From DAOTXS01 sp034433515 (lineage in GTDB: Bacteria; Chloroflexota; Anaerolineae; UBA4142): 64,000 bases of DNA. The DNA is taken from NCBI GenBank assembly GCA_034433515.1, contig DAOUAL010000019.1, forward strand, positions 1-64,000, written 5' to 3'. Both the position numbers and the translations under genes were made by a program. Positions 1 through 8,296 of the stretch are shown here, piece by piece. The notes below the pieces were generated by a model. That model did no database searches. It had not been told where the DNA came from and saw nothing but the letters and a program-made list of their open reading frames with translations. How positions within the stretch are numbered: the stretch's first letter is position 1; each line of letters opens with the position of its first letter.

Positions 1-1224
1 GCCATGACCTCCAAAGACCCGGGACAACTGGGCATTTATGGTTTCCGCAATCGCGCCGATCATTCGTACGAAAAGATGACGATCGCCAACGCGCGCTCGG
101 TCAACGAACCGACGGTCTGGGATTATCTGGGCCGCGCCGGCAAGCAATCGTACCTTGTCGGCGTGCCGCCCTCGTTTCCGCCCAAGCCGATGGTGGGGGG
201 CAGCATTGGTTGTTTCCTCTCGCCCAACGCTCAATCGAAATTTACATATCCTGAAAGTTTGCGCGATGATGTGTTGCGCATCGCCCCGAACTATTTGGTG
301 GACGTGCCCAACTTTCGCACCGATGACAAGCAATGGCTCTTGCAAAAAATCTACGAAATGACCGAAGATCATTTCAAAGTGATCCGGGCATTGCTGAAAG
401 AAAAAGCGTGGGATTTCTTGATGTCGGTGGAGATTGGCGTGGATCGGTTGCATCACGGCTTTTGGAAGTATCACGATGCAACGCATCCCAAGCATGAACC
501 CGGGAATCCGTTCGTCAATTCAATCCACGACTATTACGTCTGGCTCGATCAGCAAATTGGCGGCGTGCTCGAGTTGATTGATGATGATACAACGGTCATC
601 GTGATGAGTGATCACGGTGCGAAGAAGATGGATGGCGGCATCACGATCAATGAATGGCTTGTCAACGAAGGATACTTGACGCTCGAAGAAAAACCGCAAG
701 ACATCGTGCCGCTCGAAAAAGTCAAGGTGAATTGGAGCAAAACGCGCGCCTGGGGTAGCGGCGGCTATTACGGTCGCATCTTTTTGAACGTGCAGGGTCG
801 CGAGCCACACGGCATCATCCCGCCGAGCGAATATGAAAAGGTGCGCGATGAACTCATCGAAAAAATTTGCGCGATTCCCGACGACAAGGGCAAGCCGCTG
901 GCAACCCGTGTGTACAAGCCGCAACAAATTTATCGCGCCACGAAAAATATTGCACCCGATCTCATTGTGATCTTTGGCGATTTGTACTGGCGCGCGGTCG
1001 GCTCGCTTGGCTTGAACACCCTCCACACCTTCGAGAATGACACCGGACCCGACGACGCGAATCACGCGCAGATGGGGATGTTCATTTACTACGATCCCCG
1101 GCGCAATTTGGGTGGACGCGAGCTCAAGGGTTTGCAATTGTACGATGTCGCGCCGACGGTGTTGAATGAGTTTGGGATGGCGGTGCCGAGCGATATGATT
1201 GGCAAGACGATTCGATTTGAATAA
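1..1224 (+). CDS. Alkaline-phosphatase-superfamily phosphodiesterase/phosphatase, 5' truncated
   Basis: The reading frame is open from the first base of the window, so the N-terminus with the catalytic Thr/Ser and first metal ligands lies upstream. Visible features fit the type I phosphodiesterase / nucleotide pyrophosphatase branch: a VDRLHHGFWKYHD block, the MSDHG metal motif (Asp204-His205 in window codon numbering) and a late NHAQMG histidine near residue 355. Such enzymes are two-metal phosphoryl or sulfuryl hydrolases. The next gene is an APS kinase, so a link to sulfate or phosphate ester chemistry is possible but not shown. The substrate cannot be told from sequence. Confidence 0.8.
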   Translation, partial: AMTSKDPGQLGIYGFRNRADHSYEKMTIANARSVNEPTVWDYLGRAGKQSYLVGVPPSFPPKPMVGGSIGCFLSPNAQSKFTYPESLRDDVLRIAPNYLVDVPNFRTDDKQWLLQKIYEMTEDHFKVIRALLKEKAWDFLMSVEIGVDRLHHGFWKYHDATHPKHEPGNPFVNSIHDYYVWLDQQIGGVLELIDDDTTVIVMSDHGAKKMDGGITINEWLVNEGYLTLEEKPQDIVPLEKVKVNWSKTRAWGSGGYYGRIFLNVQGREPHGIIPPSEYEKVRDELIEKICAIPDDKGKPLATRVYKPQQIYRATKNIAPDLIVIFGDLYWRAVGSLGLNTLHTFENDTGPDDANHAQMGMFIYYDPRRNLGGRELKGLQLYDVAPTVLNEFGMAVPSDMIGKTIRFE

Positions 1225-1265
1225 AACGGAACACGCAATACGTGTTGCGTGGTACGTGTTCCGTT
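1225..1265. repeat. Dispersed palindrome, family P1 (ACGGAACACG / CGTGTTCCGT)
   Basis: Perfect inverted arms AACGGAACACG (1225-1235) and CGTGTTCCGTT (1255-1265) sit between the phosphatase stop and cysC. The same arms recur at 33384-33422, and a degenerate copy lies at 6377-6426. It could act as a weak processing or termination hairpin, but there is no T-tract. Confidence 0.75.
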
Positions 1266-1279
1266 CATGGGAGACAACC

Positions 1280-1816
1280 TTGACTACAGGTTTCACCATT
1301 TGGTTCACCGGTTTGAGCGGCGCGGGCAAGACCACTGTCTCGCGCCTTGTCGAAAAAGAATTGCGCGCACGCGGTTACAAAGTCGAAGTGCTGGACGGCG
1401 ATGTCGTGCGTGAAAATTTGTCGAAAGGGTTGGGCTTTAGCAAAGAAGATCGCGACACGAACATTCGCCGCATCGGTTTTGTGTGCGAACTGCTCACGCG
1501 CAACGATGTCGTCGCCATTGCTGCCGCGATCTCGCCGTACCGCGCGATTCGTGACGAGAATCGCGCGCGCGTGGGCGGACGCTTTGTCGAAGTGTACTGC
1601 CAAGCACCCATTGAGGTTTTGGCAAAGCGCGATGTCAAAGGGCTGTACAAAAAAGCGTTGAACGGCGAAATCAAAAATTTCACCGGCATTGACGATCCGT
1701 ACGAGCCGCCGCTCAATCCCGAAGTCGTGATCGAATCGGATAAGGAAACGCCCGAGCAAAGCGCGGCGAAGGTGATGGCCAAGTTGGAAGAGTTGGGGTA
1801 TATTAAAAAACAATGA
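1280..1816 (+). CDS. cysC: Adenylylsulfate (APS) kinase
   Basis: Phosphorylates APS to PAPS with ATP in sulfate activation. The P-loop GLSGAGKTT lies at residues 11-19, followed by the DGDVVRENLSKGLGFS block and the ISPYRAIRDENR motif that holds the family phosphoserine. The FTGIDDPYEPPLNPE segment is also typical of CysC. I chose TTG at 1280 because GGGAG (1269-1273) is well spaced before it and the resulting 178 residues match the usual length. An in-frame ATG at 1199 would add 27 residues encoded by the previous gene's end and the P1 palindrome. The stop overlaps the next start (ATGA). Confidence 0.93.
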   Translation: MTTGFTIWFTGLSGAGKTTVSRLVEKELRARGYKVEVLDGDVVRENLSKGLGFSKEDRDTNIRRIGFVCELLTRNDVVAIAAAISPYRAIRDENRARVGGRFVEVYCQAPIEVLAKRDVKGLYKKALNGEIKNFTGIDDPYEPPLNPEVVIESDKETPEQSAAKVMAKLEELGYIKKQ

Positions 1817-2988
1817 CCCCCTGTCCCCGTTGTCACACGCCGCGCATCGCCGAAAGCGCGTGGTGCGAGTGCGGCTATAAATTCGACGCCACGCGCGAAG
1901 AAAAATTGTGGCGCATCGAGCCAAATTTCTATCAAGGCAATCTGCTCGCCGCGCGCAACGATGCCTTGCTCGATCAATTCGGCATTGAGGTTGTCGTCTC
2001 ATTGCTCACCGAACGTCAAGCGATTCGGCGCGGGTTGACGGAATGGCATCCCGCGAACAAAACGCATTTGATTTTCGATTTGCACGATAACCCCAATGGC
2101 GACCAAATCGAACGCTGGCGCAACGCGATTGATGCGATTGTCGAGAACGTGCGCGCGGGACGGCGCACATTCGTCCATTGCACGCGTGGCGTCTCGCGCT
2201 CCGGCATCGCAACCGTGCTGGCGTACGCGAAACTGCACAATCTCGAACCGCACCAAGCCGCCCATTCGATCAATGCCGATTTTCCCATCGTCGGTGGCTG
2301 GAATCCCAAGTTGCTGAGTTTTCTGCGCGATCAACTTGGTTTTGCGACTGAACCCTCCGCAGAAACGAAACCGCAAATGCCCAAATCGGTGCGCGTGTTT
2401 CACGGCGTTACGTTCGGTGCCAATGCTATCATCGGCGATTTTTGCGTCATCGGTCAGCCGCCGCGCGGCAAACGCGCCGGCGAACTCGAAACGCGCATCG
2501 GCGCGCGCGCCGTGATTCGCTCGCACACGGTGATCTACGCCGGCAACGTCATCGGCGATGATTTTCAAACCGGGCACGGCGTACTCGTCCGCGAAGAAAA
2601 TCAAATCGGCAACGATGTCCGCATTGGCTCGCACAGCATCGTCGAGCATCACGTCACGATTGGCAACAATGTGCGTTTGCATTCCAACGTGTTCGTCCCA
2701 GAATATTCGGTACTGGAAGACGATTGCTGGGTGGGGCCCAATGTCGTCGTGACAAACGCACGTTATCCACGTTCCAAGAATGTGAAGGAAACGCTGAAAG
2801 GCGCAACGATCAAACGCGGCGCAAAAATCGGCGCGAACGCCACGCTCTTGCCCGGCGTCGTCATCGGCGAGAATGCGTTGGTGGGTGCCGGTGCGGTGGT
2901 CGTGGAGGATGTTCCCGATGGCGCAGTCGTGGTGGGCAACCCAGCACGCGTGATCAAAGGCGTCGAAGAAATCGAAGCATACAAGTAA
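1813..2988 (+). CDS. Zinc-ribbon / dual-specificity phosphatase / left-handed beta-helix acyltransferase fusion
   Basis: Three parts are visible. Residues 1-25 carry Cys4, Cys7, Cys18 and Cys20 (CxxC...CxC), a zinc-ribbon-like tag. Residues 33-180 form a dual-specificity / tyrosine phosphatase domain with the signature HCTRGVSRSG (nucleophile Cys123, Arg129). Residues 195-391 are hexapeptide repeats (IGDFCVIG, IGNDVRIGSHS, IGANATLLPGVVIGE) ending in GNPARVIKG, typical of sugar O/N-acetyltransferases. The ATG overlaps the cysC stop by four bases, implying coupling. With a DegT aminotransferase 1 kb downstream, a role in surface sugar modification is plausible, while the phosphatase substrate is unknown. 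I know no characterised protein with this order. Confidence 0.8.
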   Translation: MTPCPRCHTPRIAESAWCECGYKFDATREEKLWRIEPNFYQGNLLAARNDALLDQFGIEVVVSLLTERQAIRRGLTEWHPANKTHLIFDLHDNPNGDQIERWRNAIDAIVENVRAGRRTFVHCTRGVSRSGIATVLAYAKLHNLEPHQAAHSINADFPIVGGWNPKLLSFLRDQLGFATEPSAETKPQMPKSVRVFHGVTFGANAIIGDFCVIGQPPRGKRAGELETRIGARAVIRSHTVIYAGNVIGDDFQTGHGVLVREENQIGNDVRIGSHSIVEHHVTIGNNVRLHSNVFVPEYSVLEDDCWVGPNVVVTNARYPRSKNVKETLKGATIKRGAKIGANATLLPGVVIGENALVGAGAVVVEDVPDGAVVVGNPARVIKGVEEIEAYK

Positions 2989-3009
2989 CCAATATTTTTG
3001 GGAGGTTTG

Positions 3010-3990
3010 ATGCAATACGTTCGTCTTGGCCACACCGGTCTCAAGGTGTCACGTATTTGTCTTGGCACCATGACTTATGGCACATCGAAATGGCGCGAAT
3101 GGGTGTTGGACGAAGAACCGAGTCGCGCGTTTATCAAACAAGCCCTTGACCTAGGAATCAATTTTTTCGACACCGCCGATATGTATTCGGAGGGGATGAG
3201 CGAAGAGGTGCTTGGACGCGCGCTCCGCGATTTTGCTACACGCGATCAGGTGGTCATCGCTACCAAAGTGTACAACCCGATGGGCCCTGGACCCAATGAT
3301 CGCGGCTTGTCGCGCAAGCATATCTTGGATGCCATTGATGCCTCGCTCCGCCGGCTGGGCACCGATTACATTGATTTGTACCAAATTCATCGCTGGGATT
3401 CTACCACGCCGATTGAAGAGACGCTCGACACGTTGAACGATTTGGTGCGCGCGGGCAAGGTACGCTACATCGGCGCCTCTTCGATGTGGGCATGGCAGTT
3501 TGCCAAAGCGTTATTCACGTCCGATTTGCACGGTTACGCGCGCTTTGTCTCGATGCAGAATCACTATAACCTGATTTATCGCGAAGAAGAACGCGAAATG
3601 ATTCCGCTGTGCCGCGATCAAGGTGTTGGGTTGATTCCGTGGAGCCCGCTCGCGCGCGGTTTCCTGGCAGGCAATCGCACGCGCGAAAAAACCGGCGCGA
3701 CCACGCGCAGTCAGACCGATACGTACGCCCACAGTCTCTATTATCGGGATTCTGATTTTCAGATTGTTGACCGTGTAACGCACGTGGCAAAACAACGCGG
3801 TGTGACCAACACTCAGATCGCGCTGGCGTGGCTGTTGAACAAACCCGAAATCACCGCACCGATCATCGGGGCGAGCAAGCCGCATCACTTGACGGAAGCC
3901 GTCGCCGCACTCGACATCAAACTATCGGCAGAAGAAATCAAATTTCTGGAAGAGTTGTACGAACCGCATCCGATTCTGGGGCATTCGTAG
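3010..3990 (+). CDS. Aldo/keto reductase
   Basis: NAD(P)H-dependent carbonyl reductase of the AKR superfamily, 326 residues, cytoplasmic. The opening strand (LGHTGLKVSRICLGTMTYG), the catalytic tetrad Asp54, Tyr59, Lys86 and His127, and the late IIGASKPHHLTEAV cofactor segment are all present. GGGAGG at 3000-3004 fixes ATG 3010 rather than the upstream TTG. It follows the fusion gene by 21 bases and precedes the DegT gene by 12, so it is probably cotranscribed. Substrate unassigned. Confidence 0.9.
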   Translation: MQYVRLGHTGLKVSRICLGTMTYGTSKWREWVLDEEPSRAFIKQALDLGINFFDTADMYSEGMSEEVLGRALRDFATRDQVVIATKVYNPMGPGPNDRGLSRKHILDAIDASLRRLGTDYIDLYQIHRWDSTTPIEETLDTLNDLVRAGKVRYIGASSMWAWQFAKALFTSDLHGYARFVSMQNHYNLIYREEEREMIPLCRDQGVGLIPWSPLARGFLAGNRTREKTGATTRSQTDTYAHSLYYRDSDFQIVDRVTHVAKQRGVTNTQIALAWLLNKPEITAPIIGASKPHHLTEAVAALDIKLSAEEIKFLEELYEPHPILGHS

Positions 3991-4002
3991 AACGGAGAGA
4001 GA

Positions 4003-5100
4003 ATGACCATTCCTCTCGTTGACCTCAAAGCGCAGTACGCGAACATTAAACCGGAAATTGATGCGGCGATTCAACGTGTCATCGCCAACACGGCCTTCAT
4101 TCTTGGCAAAGAAGTTTCCGAGTTTGAAAAGAACTTTGCCGCGTTCTGCCACGCGCAGTACTGCGTTGGCATGGATAGCGGCACGGCGGCATTGCATCTG
4201 GCGTTGCTCTTGTGCGATGTGAAACCGGGCGATGAAGTGATTACCACCACGCACACCTTCATCGCCACCGCTGAAGTGATTTCGGTCATTGGTGCCAAGC
4301 CGATCTTTGTAGATATTGATCCGCGCACGTACAACATTGATCCCAACCAAATCGAACGTGCGATTACGCCGCGCACCAAAGCCATCATTCCGGTGCACCT
4401 CTATGGTCAGCCGGCAGAGATGGACGCGATTCTCGACATTGCGCGCAAACACCATTTGCGCGTGATCGAAGATGCGGCGCAAGCGCATGGCGCGGAATAT
4501 CGCGGACGGCGCGCCGGCACCATGGGCGACATTGCTTGTTTTTCGTTTTACCCGGGAAAAAATCTGGGTGCGTACGGCGATGCCGGCGCCATCGTTACGA
4601 ATAATCCTGAACTTGCCGAACGCGCGCGGATGTTGCGCGATCACGGGCGCCGGGACAAGTACGAGCATCTGATGGTGGGCTATGGCTATCGGCTGGATGC
4701 GTTGCAGGCGGCAATCTTGAGCGCCAAGTTGCCGCACCTGGAGGCGTGGAATGCGCGTCGCCGCGCGATTGCGGATGATTACACCGAGTTGTTGACGAAC
4801 ACGGATGTGATTACACCGTACGTGCCGCCGCACATCACACCGATCTATCATATCTATTGCATTCGCCACAAGAATCGGGATGGCTTGCGCACGCATCTGA
4901 AAGCGCGCGGCATCGAAACCGGCATTCATTATCCGATTCCGTTGCACTTGCAACCGGTGTACCAAAACCTCGGATACAAGGTCGGTGATTTTCCAAATGC
5001 GGAAAAGGCAGCGAACGAAATTCTTTCGCTACCGATTTATCCGGAGTTGACCGACGCGCAAGTGGAAATGATTGCCCACGCGGTAAAGGAATTCAAATAA
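4003..5100 (+). CDS. DegT/DnrJ/EryC1/StrS-family sugar aminotransferase
   Basis: PLP-dependent aminotransferase of the nucleotide-sugar type (365 residues). The family blocks GTAALHLAL, FVDIDPRTYNID, EDAAQAHGAEY and FSFYPGKNLGAYGD are present, with Lys186 the likely Schiff-base lysine. The C-terminal GIHYPIPLHLQPVY motif is typical of enzymes transferring amino groups to keto-sugars bound to UDP or dTDP. AGAGAG precedes ATG 4003. The acyltransferase fusion upstream fits an N-acetyl amino-sugar route (transamination then acetylation), which is inference. Confidence 0.9.
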   Translation: MTIPLVDLKAQYANIKPEIDAAIQRVIANTAFILGKEVSEFEKNFAAFCHAQYCVGMDSGTAALHLALLLCDVKPGDEVITTTHTFIATAEVISVIGAKPIFVDIDPRTYNIDPNQIERAITPRTKAIIPVHLYGQPAEMDAILDIARKHHLRVIEDAAQAHGAEYRGRRAGTMGDIACFSFYPGKNLGAYGDAGAIVTNNPELAERARMLRDHGRRDKYEHLMVGYGYRLDALQAAILSAKLPHLEAWNARRRAIADDYTELLTNTDVITPYVPPHITPIYHIYCIRHKNRDGLRTHLKARGIETGIHYPIPLHLQPVYQNLGYKVGDFPNAEKAANEILSLPIYPELTDAQVEMIAHAVKEFK

Positions 5101-5104
5101 CGAC

Positions 5105-5131
5105 GTAGGGGCGAGAGAACCTCGCCCCTAC
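5105..5131. terminator. Bidirectional terminator between DegT gene and rlmD
   Basis: Perfect 11-bp stem GTAGGGGCGAG / CTCGCCCCTAC (5105-5115, 5121-5131) followed on + by AATTTTTC. It lies between convergent genes and contains the rlmD stop codon. Confidence 0.8.
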
Positions 5132-6387
5132 AATTTTTCAAACCAACTCACACTTTCGATGTGATATGTTTGCGGAAACAAATCTACCGGCTGAACCTCG
5201 CGCAAACGATACCCCCCATCCATCAATCGCCGCGCGTCGCGTGCCAACGTTGCCGGGTCGCACGAGACGTACGCGATGATGCGCGGCGCTTGCACCATGA
5301 TCGCCTCCAGCGCGACAGAATCCATGCCCGCGCGGGGCGGATCGGCGACGACCAAATCAATTTTGGTTTTCAATTTCGGCAACGCTTGTTCAACTTTGCC
5401 GCGATAAAATTCCACATTCGATAACTCGACCGCATTGGCTTGCGCATCGCTCACTGCCGCCTTCACTTCTTCGATTTCAATCACGCGCGCAACCTGTGAG
5501 GCAAACGTCAAACCAAACGTGCCCACGCCGCCAAACGCATCGAGCAGTACATCGGTCTCGCGCGGAGCCAAGTAGCGTTCCACCAATTCGATCAACGTTT
5601 CCGCCATCGGCGTGTTGACTTGGAAAAACGATTGCGGCGAAACGCGAAACAATCGTCCGCGCAACTCTTCGTGCAAGGCATCCTTACCCACGAGTGGAAT
5701 GAGATCGCCGCGCGGCGTTTGGTACACGATTGAAACCGGCTCGTCCACCGAAATTTCTGGCGGTTCGTCATCGCGCCCTTCGAGAAGGATCAATTTTTGA
5801 CCGGTCTTGATTCCCGCGCGCAAGGTAACGCCACTAAACTCGGTGCTTTCAAACTCCAGCGCGCGAAACATCTCATCGAGCAAGGGATGCATAATGTGGC
5901 ACTCACGAATCGGAACAAGGTCGTGTGATTCCATCGCGCGGAAACACAAATGCCCGGCGTCGTCCATTTGAAATTGCACGTTGTTTCGATAATGCCACGG
6001 CTCGGTCATCCCCAGCGCGTCGCGCACCGGGGCGTCCGGCATCTTGGCGATGCGCGCGAATTGCTCGCGCACAATTTCGGTTTTGAATTTCAACTGCGCA
6101 TCGTACGCGATGTGTTGCCATTGACAACCGCCGCATTGCCCAAAATGTGGACAGCGCGGTGTTACGCGCACGGGCGAAGGCGTAATAATTTCCACCAATC
6201 GCGCGCGTGCAAAATCTTTTTTCACCTCGACGATTTCGACGACGACCTCTTCGCCGGCAATAGCGTAGGGGACAAATACCACGCGACCACTCGCATCGCG
6301 CCCCAGCGCTTCGCCGCCTTGGGTCATCGCATTTAATTTCAGATTGATGATTTCGGATTTCAGATTGAAATACTCCAAACGGTACAC
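5128..6387 (-). CDS. rlmD: 23S rRNA (uracil-C5)-methyltransferase, RlmD/RumA type
   Basis: SAM-dependent methyltransferase that makes m5U in 23S rRNA. Order: TRAM domain (about residues 18-75, GGEALGRDASGRVVF), a 4Fe-4S cysteine cluster CPHFGQCGGC, SAM motif LLDAFGGVGTFGL, and catalytic loop YVSCDPATLARD. The start is uncertain. Codons upstream of Met21 come from an intergenic repeat (AAATCTGA units, encoding NLKSEI), yet the TRAM strand seems to need residues before Met21, so the repeat may be translated. The GTG at 6387 is the longest choice and has no clear ribosome-binding site. Confidence 0.88.
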   Translation of the reverse strand: MYRLEYFNLKSEIINLKLNAMTQGGEALGRDASGRVVFVPYAIAGEEVVVEIVEVKKDFARARLVEIITPSPVRVTPRCPHFGQCGGCQWQHIAYDAQLKFKTEIVREQFARIAKMPDAPVRDALGMTEPWHYRNNVQFQMDDAGHLCFRAMESHDLVPIRECHIMHPLLDEMFRALEFESTEFSGVTLRAGIKTGQKLILLEGRDDEPPEISVDEPVSIVYQTPRGDLIPLVGKDALHEELRGRLFRVSPQSFFQVNTPMAETLIELVERYLAPRETDVLLDAFGGVGTFGLTFASQVARVIEIEEVKAAVSDAQANAVELSNVEFYRGKVEQALPKLKTKIDLVVADPPRAGMDSVALEAIMVQAPRIIAYVSCDPATLARDARRLMDGGYRLREVQPVDLFPQTYHIESVSWFEKL

Positions 6388-6426
6388 GCAATACGTAACA
6401 CGTGCTTCATAGTGCGTGTTTCGTTT
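6377..6426. repeat. Degenerate P1 palindrome next to AAATCTGA-type repeat
   Basis: AAACGGTACACGC ... GCGTGTTTCGTTTT is a decayed copy of the palindrome at 1225-1265. It fills the whole gap between the serS stop and the rlmD start region. The adjacent 6340-6373 holds TTTCAG-AT units like those at 46006-46065 and inside the homoaconitase gene. Confidence 0.6.
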
Positions 6427-7691
6427 TAGCGAATAACTTGCATCTTCACGTAATCGCGCAACACTTCTGGCACAACGACACTACCATCTTTTTGCTGATA
6501 GTTTTCCAAAATCGCGATCATCGTGCGCGGGAGTGCCAGTCCCGACCCGTTGAGCGTATGCACAAACTCGGTTTTTGCGCCGGCTTCCCGGCGAAAGCGA
6601 ATGTTGGCACGGCGCGCTTGAAAATCGCCCACGTTCGAGCACGATGACACTTCGAGCCATTCGTGGCAACCGGGTGCCCACATTTCCAAATCGTACGTTT
6701 TGCGCGCGGCGAACCCAATATCGCCGGTGCAAAGGATTTTGACGCGGTACGGAATCTGGAGCAAGCGGCAAATCTCTTCGGCGTTTTCGCGCAAGGTTTC
6801 CAATTCGGCCGGCGAATTTTCCGGCAAACAATATTTGTACATTTCCACTTTGTCGAACTGAAAACCCCGTTTGATGCCGCGTACATCTTTCCCCGCCGAC
6901 ATCGCTTCTTTGCGAAAGCACGGCGTGTACGCGACATAGTGGAGCGGTAACTGTTTGGCGTCCAAAATTTCATCGGCGTGCAAACCGGTGAGCGGAATCT
7001 CGGCGGTGGGGACCATCCACGCATCGCGCTCAACATCGTGATAGAGATTGTCGCGGAATTTGGGTAGTTGCCCCGCCGCAAAGACAATTTGCTCTTTGAC
7101 CATAAAGGGCAAATACATTTCACGATACCCTTGTGCCAGATGCACATCGAGCATCCATTGAATCAACGCGCGTTGTAACTTGGCGCCGGCATCTCGCAAC
7201 ACATAGAAACGCGAGCCTGCCAGTTTGATGCCGCGTTCGAAATCCAGAATGCCCAACGCGGGACCCAAATCCCAATGCGGCACCGGCTCAAAATCGAATG
7301 GGCGCGGCTCGCCCACTGTTTTGATGACAACATTTTCGCTGTCGTCCTTGCCCAACGGTACATCCTCGTCCGGCAGATTGGGCATTACTGCCAGCAAATC
7401 ATTCAAGCGTGCCTCGGCGTCATTGACGATTTTTTCCAACCCATCAATGCGTGTGTTAATCTCGCGCACCTGTGCCTTTTTCGCTTCGCGCTCTGCCTCA
7501 TCCTTCATCTTGCCGATTTCTTTGGACAAGGTGTTGCGTTGATTCCGCAACGCTTCGAGTTCGGCAAGCGAGGTGCGGCGCTCTTCATCAACAGCAAGAA
7601 TCTCATCCACGCGCGCGGGCTCATCGCCGCGCCGGCGCAACGATTCGCGCACGCGATCCGGTTGTTCACGAATCAATCGAAGATCCAACAT
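6426..7691 (-). CDS. serS: Seryl-tRNA synthetase
   Basis: Class II synthetase charging tRNA-Ser, 421 residues, normal length. It has the N-terminal antiparallel coiled coil (residues about 25-105, Glu/Arg/Lys rich), motif 2 FRKEAMSAGKDVRG with GFQFDKVEMY, and motif 3 NGSGLALPRTMIAILENYQ. ATG 7691 follows AAGGGAGG with ideal spacing; reading further upstream would translate leader RNA. Transcription begins near 8195 and passes through a T-box, so expression should rise when uncharged tRNA-Ser accumulates. Confidence 0.96.
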   Translation of the reverse strand: MLDLRLIREQPDRVRESLRRRGDEPARVDEILAVDEERRTSLAELEALRNQRNTLSKEIGKMKDEAEREAKKAQVREINTRIDGLEKIVNDAEARLNDLLAVMPNLPDEDVPLGKDDSENVVIKTVGEPRPFDFEPVPHWDLGPALGILDFERGIKLAGSRFYVLRDAGAKLQRALIQWMLDVHLAQGYREMYLPFMVKEQIVFAAGQLPKFRDNLYHDVERDAWMVPTAEIPLTGLHADEILDAKQLPLHYVAYTPCFRKEAMSAGKDVRGIKRGFQFDKVEMYKYCLPENSPAELETLRENAEEICRLLQIPYRVKILCTGDIGFAARKTYDLEMWAPGCHEWLEVSSCSNVGDFQARRANIRFRREAGAKTEFVHTLNGSGLALPRTMIAILENYQQKDGSVVVPEVLRDYVKMQVIR

Positions 7692-7695
7692 AATG

Positions 7696-7790
7696 CCTCC
7701 CTTGAAAATGTAGGACAAATTTGAAATTTGTCCTACGCATAGTCCATTTTCATCCGACCACTGGTGCGCCAACGGCGAATGAACAACTCT
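7696..7790 (-). promoter_or_regulatory. Conserved leader segment L1, before serS
   Basis: On the minus strand GAGTTGTTCATTCGCC-GTT-GGCGCACCAG is followed by GATGAAAAT, a hairpin insert, and ATTTTCAAGGGAGG directly before ATG. The GCC/GGC hairpin and the TGAAAAT/ATTTTCA pairing are preserved at 18446-18572 and 44846-44970, while the insert between them differs (here a TAGGACAAATTT palindrome at 7710-7737). It lies between the T-box terminator and the serS ribosome-binding site. Confidence 0.65.
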
Positions 7791-7853
7791 TTATCCAGAC
7801 GAAGAACGGATGTGGGTATGCGTCTGTCGTCGTTGATGGTCTGTCCTGAAATC

Positions 7854-8196
7854 AAAAATCCCCTCACCCTAAAGGGCGAGAGGGCTCGCGGTACCACCTT
7901 TTTTAGTCGCTAGCGGCTAGTAGTGCAACAACATGAAAGTACGTGGTGAAAACTCGATTTTTAGCCACGTCTGTCAATGTCTTCCCATCAGTCTGGTATG
8001 CAACTATTTCATGTTGTTGCACTAGTCGCTAGTAACTTTCTCTTCGCTATAACGGCGCGACCCGGTTGAACTCGTCGTTCCCAACTCGAGAGTGGATTTC
8101 CGCGTCGCCGTCCTTGCCTTGCACCGACCGGCAATTCGCTGTAATCGCGCGTACGCGTACTGGGCTCTGTCATCGTCTCTGCGTTTTTGAATTGTG
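7854..8196 (-). ncRNA. T-box leader of serS, interrupted by a MITE
   Basis: Reading minus, the T-box core AAGGTGGTACCGCG (7900-7887) is followed by a strong terminator: CCCTCTCGCCCT, loop TT, AGGGTGAGGGG, then ATTTTT (7884-7854). Between the promoter and 8033 the sequence resembles T-box stem I and linker (GCCGGTCGGTGCAAGGC, then CGTTATAGCGA). Expected role: uncharged tRNA-Ser stabilises the antiterminator. A 104-bp MITE occupies 7921-8024, between the stem I side and the antiterminator. I could not assign the specifier codon. Confidence 0.85.
7921..8024. mobile_element. 104-bp MITE, copy A, inside the serS T-box leader
   Basis: Terminal inverted repeats TAGTGCAACAACATGAAA (7921-7938) and its exact complement at 8007-8024. 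A second 104-bp copy in opposite orientation lies at 61244-61347 and an internally deleted one at 55170-55240. TAGTCGCTAG occurs on both sides (7904-7913 and 8023-8032), possibly a repeat at the target rather than a clean duplication. No coding capacity. Confidence 0.88.
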
Positions 8197-8201
8197 GTGC
8201 G

Positions 8202-8230
8202 ATTCTAACACGATTGGGTGTGTGTGTCAA
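8202..8230 (-). promoter_or_regulatory. serS / T-box promoter
   Basis: On the minus strand TTGACA (8230-8225), a 17-base spacer and TAGAAT (8207-8202). Predicted start near 8195. Confidence 0.8.
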
Positions 8231-8234
8231 GGTC

Positions 8235-8263
8235 TTGGACATTCCAAAGGTGTGTGATATAAT
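8235..8263 (+). promoter_or_regulatory. Promoter of the SCP2 gene
   Basis: TTGGAC (8235-8240), 17-base spacer, TATAAT (8258-8263). The -35 boxes of this and the divergent serS promoter are only four bases apart, so they probably compete. Confidence 0.82.
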
Positions 8264-8296
8264 TTGATTGAACACCTCATCAAAGGAGATGAAACG

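Noticed and set aside
3922..4965. Long minus-strand open frame opposite the DegT aminotransferase (and similar ones at 1999-3033, 10788-11528, 12870-13601)
   Set aside because: No domain or start signal; each lies fully opposite a gene with clear motifs. GCG/CGC-rich codons leave the opposite strand open by chance.
6426..7772. Longer SerS starting at 7772
   Set aside because: The extra 27 codons come from the leader, and a strong ribosome-binding site precedes ATG 7691.
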